DNA of 64,000 nt from assembly GCA_963819175.1 (NCBI GenBank), contig CAWFVJ010000001.1, forward strand, positions 124,001-188,000, read 5' to 3'. How positions within the stretch are numbered: position 1 is the first letter of the stretch; each line of letters starts with the position of its first letter. The DNA comes from CAWBRT01 sp963819175. Its GTDB lineage: Bacteria > Acidobacteriota > Terriglobia > Terriglobales > Acidobacteriaceae. Both the position numbers and the translations under genes were made by a program. Below the pieces are notes generated by a model. It ran no database searches. It was not told where the DNA came from and saw nothing but the letters and a program-made list of their open reading frames with translations. Positions 16,581 to 26,061 of the stretch are shown piece by piece.

Positions 16581-17896
16581 TACTTCCTCAAGACAAGGTA
16601 AAAGCCGGCCACGGCGCCAAGCCACCCGACCGCCACCAGGAACATGAGTCCCGCCGTGTACGCGCCCGTCGCCGCGATCAGAAATCCAACCACGATAGGC
16701 GACAACGAACCGATCAGGTTCGAGGAACCGTTTTGCAGGCCGGCGGCCTGACCAATCATGTTGGCCGGTGTAAATGATTGCAGCAGTGTCCAAGCCATCG
16801 GTATCGAAGCACCCTTAAAGAAGAAAGCAAAAGCGATCAGACACGCTCCCAGGTTATTGTTGTGAACAAGAGCCCCGAGGCCGATAAACGTTGCGCATCC
16901 CGCAAGTCCTATGCAGTTCATGAGGCCGGCTTTCTTCAGCCGGTCGGCAATTATGCCGGCGGTGATTAAACCGAGGAGGCCAACAAAGAACGGCAGGGAA
17001 GCGAAGAATCCCATTTTTGCCCAGGAGAAACCGCGGGCCACTTTCAGATACTGCGGTAGCCACGACATCATTCCCCACCACATGCTCACCGAAGCCCAAT
17101 ACGATAACGTGCAACAGACAAAGTCGGGACTCTTTATCAGAGTGATGTAGTTCTTCAAAGGCGAGCTCGCCTGAATCCCCTTTTCTCTTGGCGTTTTATC
17201 AAGCACCTGTCCTTTGAGGATGTGTTCGAGTTCCGCCTTGTTGACGCCCCGATGCTGTCCCGGACGATCGGTGGTGAAGTACCAGATGCACGGGGTCACA
17301 ATTACGCCCAGTATGGCGCACAGCCAAAATGTGGCACGCCAACCATAGGCGCCGACGATGGCGGCAAACAGGGGCATGGCTATGCCAGGGCCGATCATCT
17401 GTCCGAATATCCAACTCGAGTTGGCTTTGCCTCTTTCCTGCAGGGGAAACCAGTTCTTCACGTAGGAACTCTGCATCGGGTAGTGCATGGCTTCGCCGGC
17501 TCCCAGCAAGAACCTCGAAGCGTAAAGCACGCTCACGGATCTTGCGACTGCGCCGATGCAACACGGTATCGTCCAGCCAAGCAGGGCAATGGTCATGGCC
17601 TTACGCGGTCCCAATCGGTCTCCTACGGGACCAAGCAACACGTTACCGAGCCCGTACGCAACCAGGAAGAAGCTCATCAGCAACCCTTGCCCTACAGGGT
17701 TGCCCTTCAATCCCATGTCTTCCAGAAAACGGGGGGAGGCGATCAGCACTGAGACGTTTACCCGATCAAGGTAGGCGACCAGGAGCGTGATTGACAGCAG
17801 AGCTGCCAGCCAGACCCGAACCTTGGTTGGAGCTTCAACTGCGGCTGCAAGCGGCGTTATTGGCTTGGTCTCGACCTCAGGTATCTGGCTGCTCAT
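16577..17896 (-). CDS. MFS transporter, anion:cation symporter (hexuronate/phthalate-like) family
   Basis: 439 residues, twelve predicted membrane helices. ATG 17896 (MSSQIPEVETKP) was chosen because GGGAGAAATGA lies just upstream; a longer frame to 18004 has no ribosome site. Family features: YLDRVNVSVLIASP after helix 1, GPVGDRLGPRKAMTIAL between helices 2 and 3, FLLGAGEAMHYPMQSSYVKNWFP in helix 4-5 and a TDRP motif after helix 6. ACS members import organic anions such as sugar acids with protons; substrate unknown. The TAG stop (16577-16579) falls inside the terminal inverted repeat of MITE-1 copy A, so the repeat supplies the C-terminal codons' end. Confidence 0.88.
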   Translation of the reverse strand: MSSQIPEVETKPITPLAAAVEAPTKVRVWLAALLSITLLVAYLDRVNVSVLIASPRFLEDMGLKGNPVGQGLLMSFFLVAYGLGNVLLGPVGDRLGPRKAMTIALLGWTIPCCIGAVARSVSVLYASRFLLGAGEAMHYPMQSSYVKNWFPLQERGKANSSWIFGQMIGPGIAMPLFAAIVGAYGWRATFWLCAILGVIVTPCIWYFTTDRPGQHRGVNKAELEHILKGQVLDKTPREKGIQASSPLKNYITLIKSPDFVCCTLSYWASVSMWWGMMSWLPQYLKVARGFSWAKMGFFASLPFFVGLLGLITAGIIADRLKKAGLMNCIGLAGCATFIGLGALVHNNNLGACLIAFAFFFKGASIPMAWTLLQSFTPANMIGQAAGLQNGSSNLIGSLSPIVVGFLIAATGAYTAGLMFLVAVGWLGAVAGFYLVLRKY

Positions 17897-18209
17897 TTCA
17901 TTTCTCCCGACGTTCGGTTCAGCAACCCGGCCCGCTACTAGCTCACTGCTGGCGACTCGCTGCCGCACAAATAGCAACAGGATGCGCAGTCTGAGAGCTA
18001 TCATGGCAACTCAAGGCGTTTCGTTTCGAGAGAATTATGAAGTAGCCTTTGCTTAGAAGCAAGGGATATTGCACCGCGAAGCAGGGCGCTGCAGGACGCG
18101 GCGGTGATCCGCGCCTACAGCGGCGGGTGCAGGCCGATGCGGGCTCTAGCCCGGATACTCAATAGTTACTGATAACGCCTGTGCGCCGCTGAGCGCGCAC
18201 GCATTAGCG
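17897..18209. other. Intergenic region without recognisable gene
   Basis: 313 bases between the MFS start and the end of kdpC. No convincing reading frame. It presumably contains the MFS promoter on the minus strand; no clear -35/-10 pair was found. Confidence 0.5.
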
Positions 18210-18812
18210 TCACTGCGTTTGGCCCGTGGTCATGGCGACCTTTGTCATGGGGTGTGTCTCGTCGAGTTGGAGGTTGAGTGTCAGAACATTTACGCGCGGC
18301 TCACCGAGAAATCCGAGTTGCCTTCTTTCCGTGTGTCGTGCGACCAACTGCCGGACTGCATCTTCGCTCATGCCGCGCTCACGCGCCACGCGCGGAACTT
18401 GAAACTCCGCACCGGCGGGGGAGATATCCGGATCGAGGCCAGACGCAGATGTGGTGAGCAGGTCGATGGGAACGGGTTTACCGGGATTCTCAGCCTGCAA
18501 TTTGGGAAGATCCTGTTTGAAGCGGTCGACGAGTTTCTGGTTGGTCGGTCCAAGGTTGGAGCCGCCGGAGTTCGCCGCGTCATAGCCATTGCCTGCGGCT
18601 GAAGGCCGCGAGTGGAAGTAACCGGGACCGCCAAACGGCTGTCCAATGAGGCGCGAGCCTACGACCTGCCCGTTCCGATGGATGAGCTCTCCATTGGCCT
18701 TGTCAGGGAAGATAACCTGGGCGATCCCCGTCACGACAAGGGGATAGATCAACCCCAGAAGAACGGTCGTCGCGATCGTCATCAGTACGGCAATCAGAAG
18801 ATTCTTTTTCAT
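18210..18812 (-). CDS. kdpC: Potassium-transporting ATPase subunit C
   Basis: 200 residues. Single N-terminal membrane helix (LLIAVLMTIATTVLLGLIYP), then periplasmic domain with GSRLIGQPFGGPGYFHSRPSA, the NSGGSNLGPTN motif and DLLTTSASGLDPDISPAGA, all standard for KdpC. It stabilises the KdpFABC complex and tunes potassium affinity. Last gene of the kdp operon, 12 bases after kdpB. Confidence 0.96.
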   Translation of the reverse strand: MKKNLLIAVLMTIATTVLLGLIYPLVVTGIAQVIFPDKANGELIHRNGQVVGSRLIGQPFGGPGYFHSRPSAAGNGYDAANSGGSNLGPTNQKLVDRFKQDLPKLQAENPGKPVPIDLLTTSASGLDPDISPAGAEFQVPRVARERGMSEDAVRQLVARHTERRQLGFLGEPRVNVLTLNLQLDETHPMTKVAMTTGQTQ

Positions 18813-18824
18813 CGCATTCCTCTC

Positions 18825-20914
18825 TTACGCAAGGCCCATGCGCGTAATCATCATGTCGATCAGTTTGATCCCGATAAACGGGACGATGATGCCGCCGACG
18901 CCATAGATCCAGAGATTGCGGCGCAACAGAGCGGCCGCTCCCATGGGGATGTATTTCACGCCGCGCAGCGCCAGCGGGATCAAGGCAACGATAATCAGGG
19001 CGTTGAAGATAACGGCCGACAGAATCGCCGACTGCGGCGTTTTCAGATGCATGATGTTTACCGCATTCAGCACCGGGAAGGTCCCGGCGAACATGGCGGG
19101 GATGATCGCGAAATACTTGGCGACATCGTTGGCAATCGAGAAGGTGGTCAGCGAGCCGCGCGTCATCAGCAACTGTTTGCCGATTTCGACTACCTCGATC
19201 AGCTTGGTCGGATTCGAATCCAAATCCACCATGTTGCCGGCTTCTTTCGCGGCTTGCGTGCCGGTGTTCATAGCCACGCCCACATCGGCCTGCGCCAGCG
19301 CGGGAGCGTCGTTGGTGCCGTCGCCGGTCATGGCGACCAGTTTTCCCGCTGCCTGCTCACGCTTGATGAGGTCCATCTTGTCTTTCGGCGTTGCCTGTGC
19401 CAGGAAGTCGTCGACGCCCGCCTCCTGCGCAATCGCGGCCGCGGTCAGGGGATTGTCGCCGGTAATCATTACGGTGCGGATGCCCATGGCGCGGAGCTGA
19501 TCGAAACGCTCGCGCATGCCGCCCTTGACGATGTCCTTCAGTTCGATAACCCCAAGTACGCCGCGTGTGCGCTCGGCGACCACCAGGGGGGTTCCACCGG
19601 AACGGGCGATCTTTTCCACCGTGGCCTGTACCTGCACGGGGAACTCGCCGCCGTTCTGTTTTACGTAGTTGGCGATGGCATCGACGGCGCCTTTGCGAAT
19701 CTCGAAGCCGTTGAGGTTTACGCCCGACATGCGGGTCGTAGCGCTGAAAGGCACGAACTGAGTCTCATGTTCGGACAACTCGCGTCCCCGCAGACCATAC
19801 TTTTCTTTCGCCAGCACAACGATCGAGCGGCCCTCGGGGGTTTCGTCGGCCAACGATGAAAGCTGGGCGGCGTCGGCGAGTTCCTGCTGCGCAACTCCGG
19901 GCGCCGGGATGAACTCCGACGCCTGGCGATTGCCAAGCGTAATGGTCCCTGTCTTGTCCAGCAGCAGCGTGTTCACGTCACCCGCCGCTTCCACGGCACG
20001 TCCGGACATGGCCAGCACGTTGTGCTGAATCAGCCGGTCCATGCCGGCGATGCCAATGGCTGACAACAGGCCGCCGATCGTCGTCGGAATCAGGCAGACC
20101 AGCAGCGATACAAGCACAAAGACGGTCTGCGGCGAACCGGCGTAGATGGCGAATGGCTGCAATGTCACAACCGCCAGCAGGAAGATAATCGTCAATCCCG
20201 CAAGCAGAATGTTCAGCGCGATCTCGTTCGGTGTCTTCTGCCGCTCGGCGCCTTCGACCAGGGCGATCATGCGGTCAAGAAAAGTCTCGCCCGGATTCGA
20301 AGTGATCTTCACTCGAATCTGGTCCGACAAGACGCGGGTCCCGCCGGTCACGGCCGAGCGGTCGCCGCCGGCCTCTCGGATCACGGGTGCGGACTCGCCG
20401 GTGATCGCCGACTCGTCGACCGAAGCCACGCCTTCAATGATCTCGCCGTCGGAGGGGATGAAGTCGCCTGCCGAGCAGACCACGAGTCATTTGCGCGTAG
20501 ATGGGAACTCGGTACCTGTTCGATCTGCCCGCTCGAGAGCACACGGTTCGCAATCGTCTCGGCGCGTGCCTTGCGCAAGGTGTCAGCCTGCGCCTTGCCG
20601 CGACCTTCGGCCATTGCCTCCGCGAAGTTTGCGAACAACACGGTGAACCACAGCCACAACGTAATCTGCAGGTTGAACCCGAAGGAAGCATCTCTGCCGC
20701 GAAACAACATCAGCGTGGTGATAACGCTTCCGACTTCCACGACGAACATGACGGGGTTGCCCATCATCTTGCGCGGGTTCAGCTTCACGAAAGAATCAAC
20801 AACCGCGCGGCGGACAATCTTCCATTCCCAAACCTTCTTTGCCTTGGTCTTTGGATACCCTGGCAGGTTCGGCGGTAACTGGGAAACAGGTGGAGCTTTC
20901 GGTAGTGTTGCCAT
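18825..20914 (-). CDS. kdpB: Potassium-transporting P-type ATPase subunit B (frameshifted)
   Basis: Catalytic subunit of KdpFABC, about 696 residues once repaired. Visible: N-terminal cytosolic stretch, membrane helices, SGQIEQVPSSHLR, then actuator TGES in DESAITGESAPVIRE, phosphorylation site DKTGTIT, nucleotide-binding KGAVDAI, and the hinge TGDNPLTAAAIAQEAGVDD. The frame breaks near 20487 between HLR and VVCSAGDFIPSDG; adding one C (GACTCG to GACCTCG) restores a normal KdpB. Since kdpA, kdpC and kdpF are intact, a base-calling deletion is more likely than a dead pump. Start at ATG 20914, eight bases after the kdpA stop. Confidence 0.93.
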
Positions 20915-20922
20915 AGCAAACC

Positions 20923-22716
20923 TCAGAACGTCTTACCTGCGCCCATCAGCAGGTGCTCAAGAATTGGTCCCAGGCTAAGTGCCGGGAAGAAGGTCAGTGC
21001 GCCCACAATTACAACCACGCCAACCAGCAGCATAGTGAATAACGGTGTAGTGACCGGGAAGGTTCCAAGCGAGGGCGGCACCGACTTCTTGCGCGCCAGA
21101 TTGCCGGCAATCGCCAGCGCCGGAATCACCATCAGGAACCGCCCGATCAGAGTGTCGAATCCGATCGAGACGTTGTACCAGAGGGTGTTCGCGTTGAGCC
21201 CGGCGAAGGCCGAACCATTGTTACCGGCGCCTTCGGTGTATGCGTACAGAATCTCGGAAAAGCCGTGCGGCCCGCCATTGGCCATGCTGGATGTGCCAAA
21301 CGGATGCAGCACCGAGATGCTGGTAAACGTCAGGATGATGAGCGGGAAAATGAGGGCCACGAGCATGGCCATCTTGACGTCATAGGCCTCAATCTTCTTC
21401 CCCATGTACTCCGGCGTTCGTCCCACCATCAGACCGGCGATGAACACGGTCAGGATAATGAAGATGATCATCCCGTACATCCCGGAGCCGACGCCGCCGA
21501 AGACCACCTCGCTGAGCATCATGTTGGCCAGCGGCACCATGCCGCCCAGTGGCGTGTACGAGTCGTGCATGCTGTTGACGGCCCCGCAACTGGTATCGGT
21601 AGTGACTGTCGCCCACAGCACGGAGTTTGGAATACCGAAGCGTACTTCCTTGCCTTCCATGTTGCCGGTGCCCTGCAGCGCACCGACGGACGCCTGCTGC
21701 GTGAGCAGCGGGTTGGCATGGGATTCGGCCCAGTAGGCTGTAGTCACACCCACGATGAACAGAACAGCCATTGCGCCCCAGACCGCCCAGCCGTGGCGTT
21801 GCGATCCGACCATGCTCCCCAGCGTGTACGTCAGGCCGGCGCCGATCGCAAAAATCATAAACATCTCGATCAAGTTGGATAACGGGGTCGGGTTTTCGTA
21901 AGGGTGCGAGCTGTTGGCGTTGAAGAATCCACCGCCATTGGTGCCGAATTCCTTGATGATCTCCTGCGAGGCCACCGGGCCTTGAGCGATCACCTGATCG
22001 GTGACGGTATCCATCACCGGTTTGCCGGCGGCATCTACGACGGGCTTGCCGTTGGCATCGACCTTCTGTACCTGCTGTGGCTCCAGCAGCCTTGCCGTGT
22101 CATAGGGCTTCAGGTTCTGCGGAACGCCTTGCGATACCAGCAGCAGTGCGCCAAGAATAGAGATCGGCAGCAAGACCCAAAGGCAGCAGCGAACCATATC
22201 GACCCAGAAGTTGCCGATGGTCTGCATCTCCCGGCGGGCAATACCGCGTATGACCGCGATCGCCAGCGCGACACCGGCGGCTGCTGAAACAAAGTTGTGA
22301 TACGCCAGCCCGGCCATCTGGGTCAGATAGCTCATCGTGGTTTCCGGCGTATAAGCCTGCCAGTTCGTATTGGTCGTGAACGAAGCCGCCGTATTGAACG
22401 ACAAGTCCGGAGCGACCCCCGCCAGCTTTTGCGGGTTGAACGGCAGGTGTGCCTGCAAGCGCTGCATCACGTAAAGCAGCAGCATGGAGACGCAACTGAA
22501 GAGCAGCAGCGAGAACGCATACTCCGTCCAGCGCATCTCGTGATTCTCATCGACGCAGGTGACGCGATAAATCACGCGCTCGATGGGCCGCAACACCGGG
22601 TCCAGGAACGTGCGCTCGCGGTTGAACACGCGCGTCATGAAGACGCCGAGCGGCTTGGTGACGGCAAGAACCAGGAGAGCAAAGAACGCGATTTGAAACC
22701 ACCCATTGGCGGTCAT
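20923..22716 (-). CDS. kdpA: Potassium-transporting ATPase subunit A
   Basis: 597 residues, ten membrane helices, the potassium channel-like subunit. Selectivity-filter type loops are recognisable: SFNTAASFTTNTNWQAY, KEFGTNGGGFFNANSSHP, TDTSCGAVNSMHDSYTPLGG and EGAGNNGSAFAGL. Overlaps kdpF by ATGA at its start. A periplasmic loop after the QNLKPYDTARL segment contains a small internal repeat, NGKPVVDAAGKPVMD. Intact along its whole length. Confidence 0.97.
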   Translation of the reverse strand: MTANGWFQIAFFALLVLAVTKPLGVFMTRVFNRERTFLDPVLRPIERVIYRVTCVDENHEMRWTEYAFSLLLFSCVSMLLLYVMQRLQAHLPFNPQKLAGVAPDLSFNTAASFTTNTNWQAYTPETTMSYLTQMAGLAYHNFVSAAAGVALAIAVIRGIARREMQTIGNFWVDMVRCCLWVLLPISILGALLLVSQGVPQNLKPYDTARLLEPQQVQKVDANGKPVVDAAGKPVMDTVTDQVIAQGPVASQEIIKEFGTNGGGFFNANSSHPYENPTPLSNLIEMFMIFAIGAGLTYTLGSMVGSQRHGWAVWGAMAVLFIVGVTTAYWAESHANPLLTQQASVGALQGTGNMEGKEVRFGIPNSVLWATVTTDTSCGAVNSMHDSYTPLGGMVPLANMMLSEVVFGGVGSGMYGMIIFIILTVFIAGLMVGRTPEYMGKKIEAYDVKMAMLVALIFPLIILTFTSISVLHPFGTSSMANGGPHGFSEILYAYTEGAGNNGSAFAGLNANTLWYNVSIGFDTLIGRFLMVIPALAIAGNLARKKSVPPSLGTFPVTTPLFTMLLVGVVVIVGALTFFPALSLGPILEHLLMGAGKTF

Positions 22717-22805
22717 CAGAATTTCTCCGGGCGCAACAGCGCGTACAGCAGGTAAATCCCCATCAAGATACTGACGACGAGCATGGCGAAAGATTCAAAG
22801 TGCAT
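22716..22805 (-). CDS. kdpF: Potassium-transporting ATPase subunit F
   Basis: 29 codons: MHFESFAMLVVSILMGIY, then LLYALLRPEKF. One membrane helix followed by the typical YALLRPEKF end of KdpF, which stabilises the KdpABC complex. The stop overlaps the kdpA start (ATGA). GTGAGGTAACACC before the ATG gives a ribosome site, which overlaps the stop of the preceding small ORF. Confidence 0.9.
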   Translation of the reverse strand: MHFESFAMLVVSILMGIYLLYALLRPEKF

Positions 22806-22814
22806 GGTGTTACC

Positions 22815-22901
22815 TCACTTCACTCGATCACAGAAGTGGACGTACCCCAACGAGAGCGCGAAGAACGCAATCGTGATGGCTATGAACACAAGATCCTGCA
22901 T
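22815..22901 (-). CDS. Unrecognised 28-residue membrane peptide ahead of kdpF
   Basis: First ORF of the kdpFABC transcript. The peptide begins MQDLVFIAITIAFFALSLGY and ends VHFCDRVK: one hydrophobic helix of about 19 residues and a short basic tail with a single cysteine. AGGAGGGATAAACA immediately upstream is the strongest ribosome site in the operon. The stop is nine bases from the kdpF start, so kdpF is likely translationally coupled to it. I do not recognise a named family. It resembles KdpF in size and topology, so it may be a second lipid-like stabilising subunit or a regulatory small protein (inference). Confidence 0.7.
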   Translation of the reverse strand: MQDLVFIAITIAFFALSLGYVHFCDRVK

Positions 22902-23027
22902 TGTTTATCCCTCCTGGAGAGTGGTGTTTACTCCAGTTACTGCAAAGAACAGAGCGAATGGCCGTATCTTCCACTCAATCCGCCTGTTCTGATTGGATTC
23001 GTCGGCCCATAAAGCCCGCCTAAAAAG

Positions 23028-23048
23028 TCCATAAAAAGAGCATAAACA
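23028..23048 (-). promoter_or_regulatory. Candidate KdpE operator
   Basis: Read on the minus strand the bases are TTTATGCTCTTTTTATGG. From memory the E. coli KdpE site begins TTTATACTTTTTTTACACC; 13 of the first 15 positions agree. A third TTTATG follows about 20 bases downstream. It lies between kdpE and the first kdp structural ORF, about 130 bases before its start. Confidence 0.5.
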
Positions 23049-23106
23049 GCCCATTTTGGGAATAGGTGTTCCCTCATGGGGTGTACCTTTTGCGAGATGT
23101 TCCGAG

Positions 23107-23807
23107 CTAATCACCGGGTTCAAATCTGTAGCCGACCCAATGTTCGGTGCGTATGTAGCGGGCCGGCCCTTCCGCCTCGATCTTCTTGCGCAAATGCCCC
23201 ACGAACACGCGCAGAGAATCGATTTGCTCGTTGCTGCTCTCGCTCCAAAGAGCGGAGAGCAGAGCACGATGCGTGATGACCTTGCCGGCGCGTTGCGCGA
23301 GATATGCCAGAAGGTCGAATTCCTTCGGAGTGAGATGAACTTCGCGCGACTTGACCATGACCACACGGCGTTGCGAATCGATATGGAAGTCTCCAATCTC
23401 AATCACGCTTGACGATGGCTCTCCACGGGCGAGGCCCGCCGCAGAGCGGCCCGTATCCGCGCCATCAATTCGTTAATACCGAAGGGCTTGGTCACATAAT
23501 CGTCGGCGCCGGCGTCCAGCGCTTCGATCTTTGCCTGGTCCTCGTCTCTCACGGAGAGGACGATAATCGGGACTGTCGACTTGGTTCTGACGCTGCGGCA
23601 CAATTGCAGTCCATCCATGTTGGGCATCGAGAGATCAGTGATTAACAGGTCCGGCGGCCAGCTACTCATAACCTGGAGCGCCTCATCGCCATCGGCTGCA
23701 AGGCGGATATCGTACCCGTGGCTCGTCAGCGTGGTCATCAGCACCCGTGTGATCTGCGGCTCGTCGTCGACAACCAGAATATTGCGTTTCTTGTCCGTCA
23801 CTGCCAT
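23107..23807 (-). CDS. kdpE: KdpE-like OmpR-family response regulator (frameshifted)
   Basis: About 233 residues after repair. Start ATG 23807 (MAVTDKKRNILVVDDEPQ). Receiver domain with the acidic pair DDE, phosphoacceptor Asp in LLITDLSMPNMDG, Thr/Ser in PIIVLSVRDED, and Lys in DYVTKPFG. The frame changes at about 23404 (GCGTGATTG; one extra base), after which VIEIGDFHIDSQRRVV leads into the winged-helix domain with LTPKEFDLLAYLAQRAGKVITH, RVFVGHLRKKIE and GYRFEP. Placed directly upstream of kdpFABC, it should activate the pump genes at low potassium or under osmotic stress. The sensor kinase gene kdpD is not adjacent or anywhere in the window. Confidence 0.85.
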
Positions 23808-24123
23808 CTCGTAGCACGATGCCGGTGGTTGCAAGTCCCTGCCAGGCTGCCCCGCAAAGTTTCGTTGCAGCAACTCCGCCACCATTCGATTGGATACCGA
23901 AACGCGTAAAGTTAAAATAAAACGTGCGTAAATTGTGCATAAAGACAGCATCGGCAGAGGCTTCGCCTTGGATTTGACCAACTGCGGAAAGGGCGAGGAA
24001 TAGCAGCGCCAACGATTACGTTCCGACGAGCGTCCGGTGTGAAGTGGCGATAAGAGACTCTTCTTAGGTATTCTAAGGAGCAGTCGAATCCGATCGAGAC
24101 GCTTTAATTTTGAAAGAGACAAC

Positions 24124-24714
24124 GTGCAACATAGTTCCGGGGTAGGGACCCCTGCTCCGCTCCCTGAAAAAATGGCTGGGCATATCAGTCTGAAGCAGCT
24201 TTTCTTCGGGTTTCTGAAGGTAGGGCTGCTGGGCTTCGGAGGTCTTGCTCCGGTGGCACATCATGTCATCGTCGAGGATCGCGCCTGGGTCACCGAACAG
24301 GAATATGCATCTTTGCTGGGCCTCGGACAGGTCTTGCCGGGCGGCAACATTATCAATCTGGCGGTAATCATGGGGGATCGGTTCCAGGGCATCCGGGGAT
24401 CGCTAACGGCTCTCGCCGCATTGATGGCAATGCCGCTGGCTATCCTGATGGCGTTGGCGTTGCTCTACGAAAGGTTCGCCGGGCTGGCGATGGTGCGCAC
24501 CGCCATCGGCGGTTCAGCCGCGGTGGCTGCCGGTTTAGTAATCGGCACGGCGGCCAAGATCCTTTGGAAACTTCGACTGTCCTGGATTGCGCTTTTGTTC
24601 GCTGCCATGGCCTTTACCCTGGTCGGGCTGCTGCAACTGTCCCTGGTCCCCGTCATCGTCGTGCTTGCTCCGCTCAGCGTTGGGATCGCCTATATGATGA
24701 GGCGCCGTTCATGA
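24124..24714 (+). CDS. Chromate transporter, N-terminal-type subunit (CHR)
   Basis: 196 residues with about five membrane helices. Family block FFGFLKVGLLGFGGLAPVAHH, then LGLGQVLPGGNIINLAVIMG, in the first half of a ChrA domain. GTG start at 24124. The stop overlaps the ATG of the next gene (ATGA), which encodes the other half. This is the short-chain two-gene arrangement of CHR transporters, in which two single-domain proteins act together. Such transporters export chromate or related oxyanions. Divergent from kdpE across 316 bases. Confidence 0.85.
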   Translation: MQHSSGVGTPAPLPEKMAGHISLKQLFFGFLKVGLLGFGGLAPVAHHVIVEDRAWVTEQEYASLLGLGQVLPGGNIINLAVIMGDRFQGIRGSLTALAALMAMPLAILMALALLYERFAGLAMVRTAIGGSAAVAAGLVIGTAAKILWKLRLSWIALLFAAMAFTLVGLLQLSLVPVIVVLAPLSVGIAYMMRRRS

Positions 24715-25252
24715 ACAGCCAGGTGCTATGGCAAATTGCGATGACCTTTGCCTCGTTGTCCCTGGTCGCCATGGGAGGAGCCAATGCTGTCGTTCCCGAA
24801 ATCCATCGGCAGATTGTGGGTGCGCATGGGTGGATGAATGATGCGACCTTCGCCCAGTTGTTCGCGATTGCACAGGCCGCGCCGGGGCCGAATATTCTGC
24901 TGTGCTCTTTGATTGGGTGGCGGGTGGCCGGTATGGCCGGCTTAGCGGTCGCAACCCTGGCAATGATTGTGCCGTCTTCCGTGCTCGCTTTACGGTCGGC
25001 CGCCTGGTCCACCGCTTGGGCGATGTTCCCTGGATTAGCGTGATTAAGGCTGGCCTGGTGCCGGTCGCCGTCGGACTGATTATGGCCGGCGGCATGGTTA
25101 TGGGCCGGGCCGCAGTTCACAGTCTGTTCTCGCTTGCGCTTACTGCCGGAGGGGCAATATTCGTGGTGTTCAGCGATCGCAACCCGCTTTGGGCGATCGC
25201 CGGCGGCACCATCATCAGCTTGCTTGGCCTGTGGATTGGCATAGTCAAGTAG
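24711..25252 (+). CDS. Chromate transporter, second subunit (CHR; frameshifted)
   Basis: About 180 residues after repair. Starts MNSQVLWQIAMTFASLSLVA in an ATGA overlap with the first subunit. Second-half CHR motifs are MGGANAVVPEIHRQIV, FAQLFAIAQAAPGPNILL and a GW-x-VAGMAGLAVATLAMIVPS block. The frame moves near 24985; the continuation runs PWISVIKAGLVPVAVGLIMA and ends LLGLWIGIVK. One base is gained or lost; the gene pair is otherwise normal. Confidence 0.8.
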
Positions 25253-25297
25253 AGCTGATGAAGGTGTGCCTTGCGAGATTTAGCTACGCAGTGGCCA

Positions 25298-26061
25298 TTA
25301 GCCTCGGCCGATCAAGGGCATCTCGGTTGCCATGATAAGCATGAATTGAACATTGGCTTCGAGAGGAAGAGACGCCATGCAGATGACGGCCCGCGCAACG
25401 TCTTTAGGGTCCATCGTGGGCTCGACCGCTCTCGTGCCGTTCGCTTGCGGAACGCCTTTGCTCATGTTGCCGGTCATTTCGGTCGCCGCGTTTCCGATAT
25501 CGATCTGGCCGCAGGCGATGTTGTACTTCCGACCGTCGAGGGAAGTCGCTTTGGTCAGACCCGTAATGCCGTGTTTGGAAGCCGTATAGGGGGCGGAGTT
25601 CGGCCGAGGGCTGTGCGCCCCAACCGAGCCGTTGTTGATGATGCGCCCGCCCTGCGGAGTCCTGGTCCTTCATGATTTTGAAGGCCTGCTGCGTGCAGAG
25701 AAGCGTGCCGGTCAGGTTCGTATCGATCACGGCTCTCCAGGTCTTGAACTCGATGTCCTCCAGCAGCACGCCTTTGCCGCCAAAGCCGGCGTTATTGAAC
25801 AGCAAGTCGAGCCGGCCGAAAGTCTCTTTCGTCTTCGCAAAAAGCTCAGCCACAGAGTCAGGATCGGTGACGTTCGTAGGTACGGCGAGCACCTGGATAT
25901 CGGGATTGACCTTCTTCACTTCAGCCACAGTCGTTTCCAAGCGCTCCATGCGCCGGCCGGCAAGAACCAGCGAGTACCCGTTCTCAGCGAGCGCGACAGC
26001 GACGACCTGTGCCGATCCCGCTACCTGCTCCGGTGATGAGTGCAACCTTCGATGAGCTCAT
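25298..26061 (-). CDS. Short-chain dehydrogenase/reductase (two frameshifts)
   Basis: NAD(P)-dependent oxidoreductase of about 254 residues. ATG 26061 overlaps the MaoC stop (TAATG) and has GGGAGGAAAGTA upstream. N-terminus MSSSKVALITGAGSGIG is the classical SDR TGxxxGIG cofactor motif; an indel near 26010 then shifts frame to VALAENGYSLVLAGRRMERL. The NNAG motif is in LLFNNAGFGGKG. A second indel near 25655 precedes INNGSVGAHSPRPNSAPY-TASKHGITGLTK, which holds the Ser-Tyr-x3-Lys triad (YTASK). It ends MATEMPLIGRG. Last gene of a probable acid-degradation operon, where it could oxidise the hydroxyacyl product of the MaoC hydratase (inference). Confidence 0.8.
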
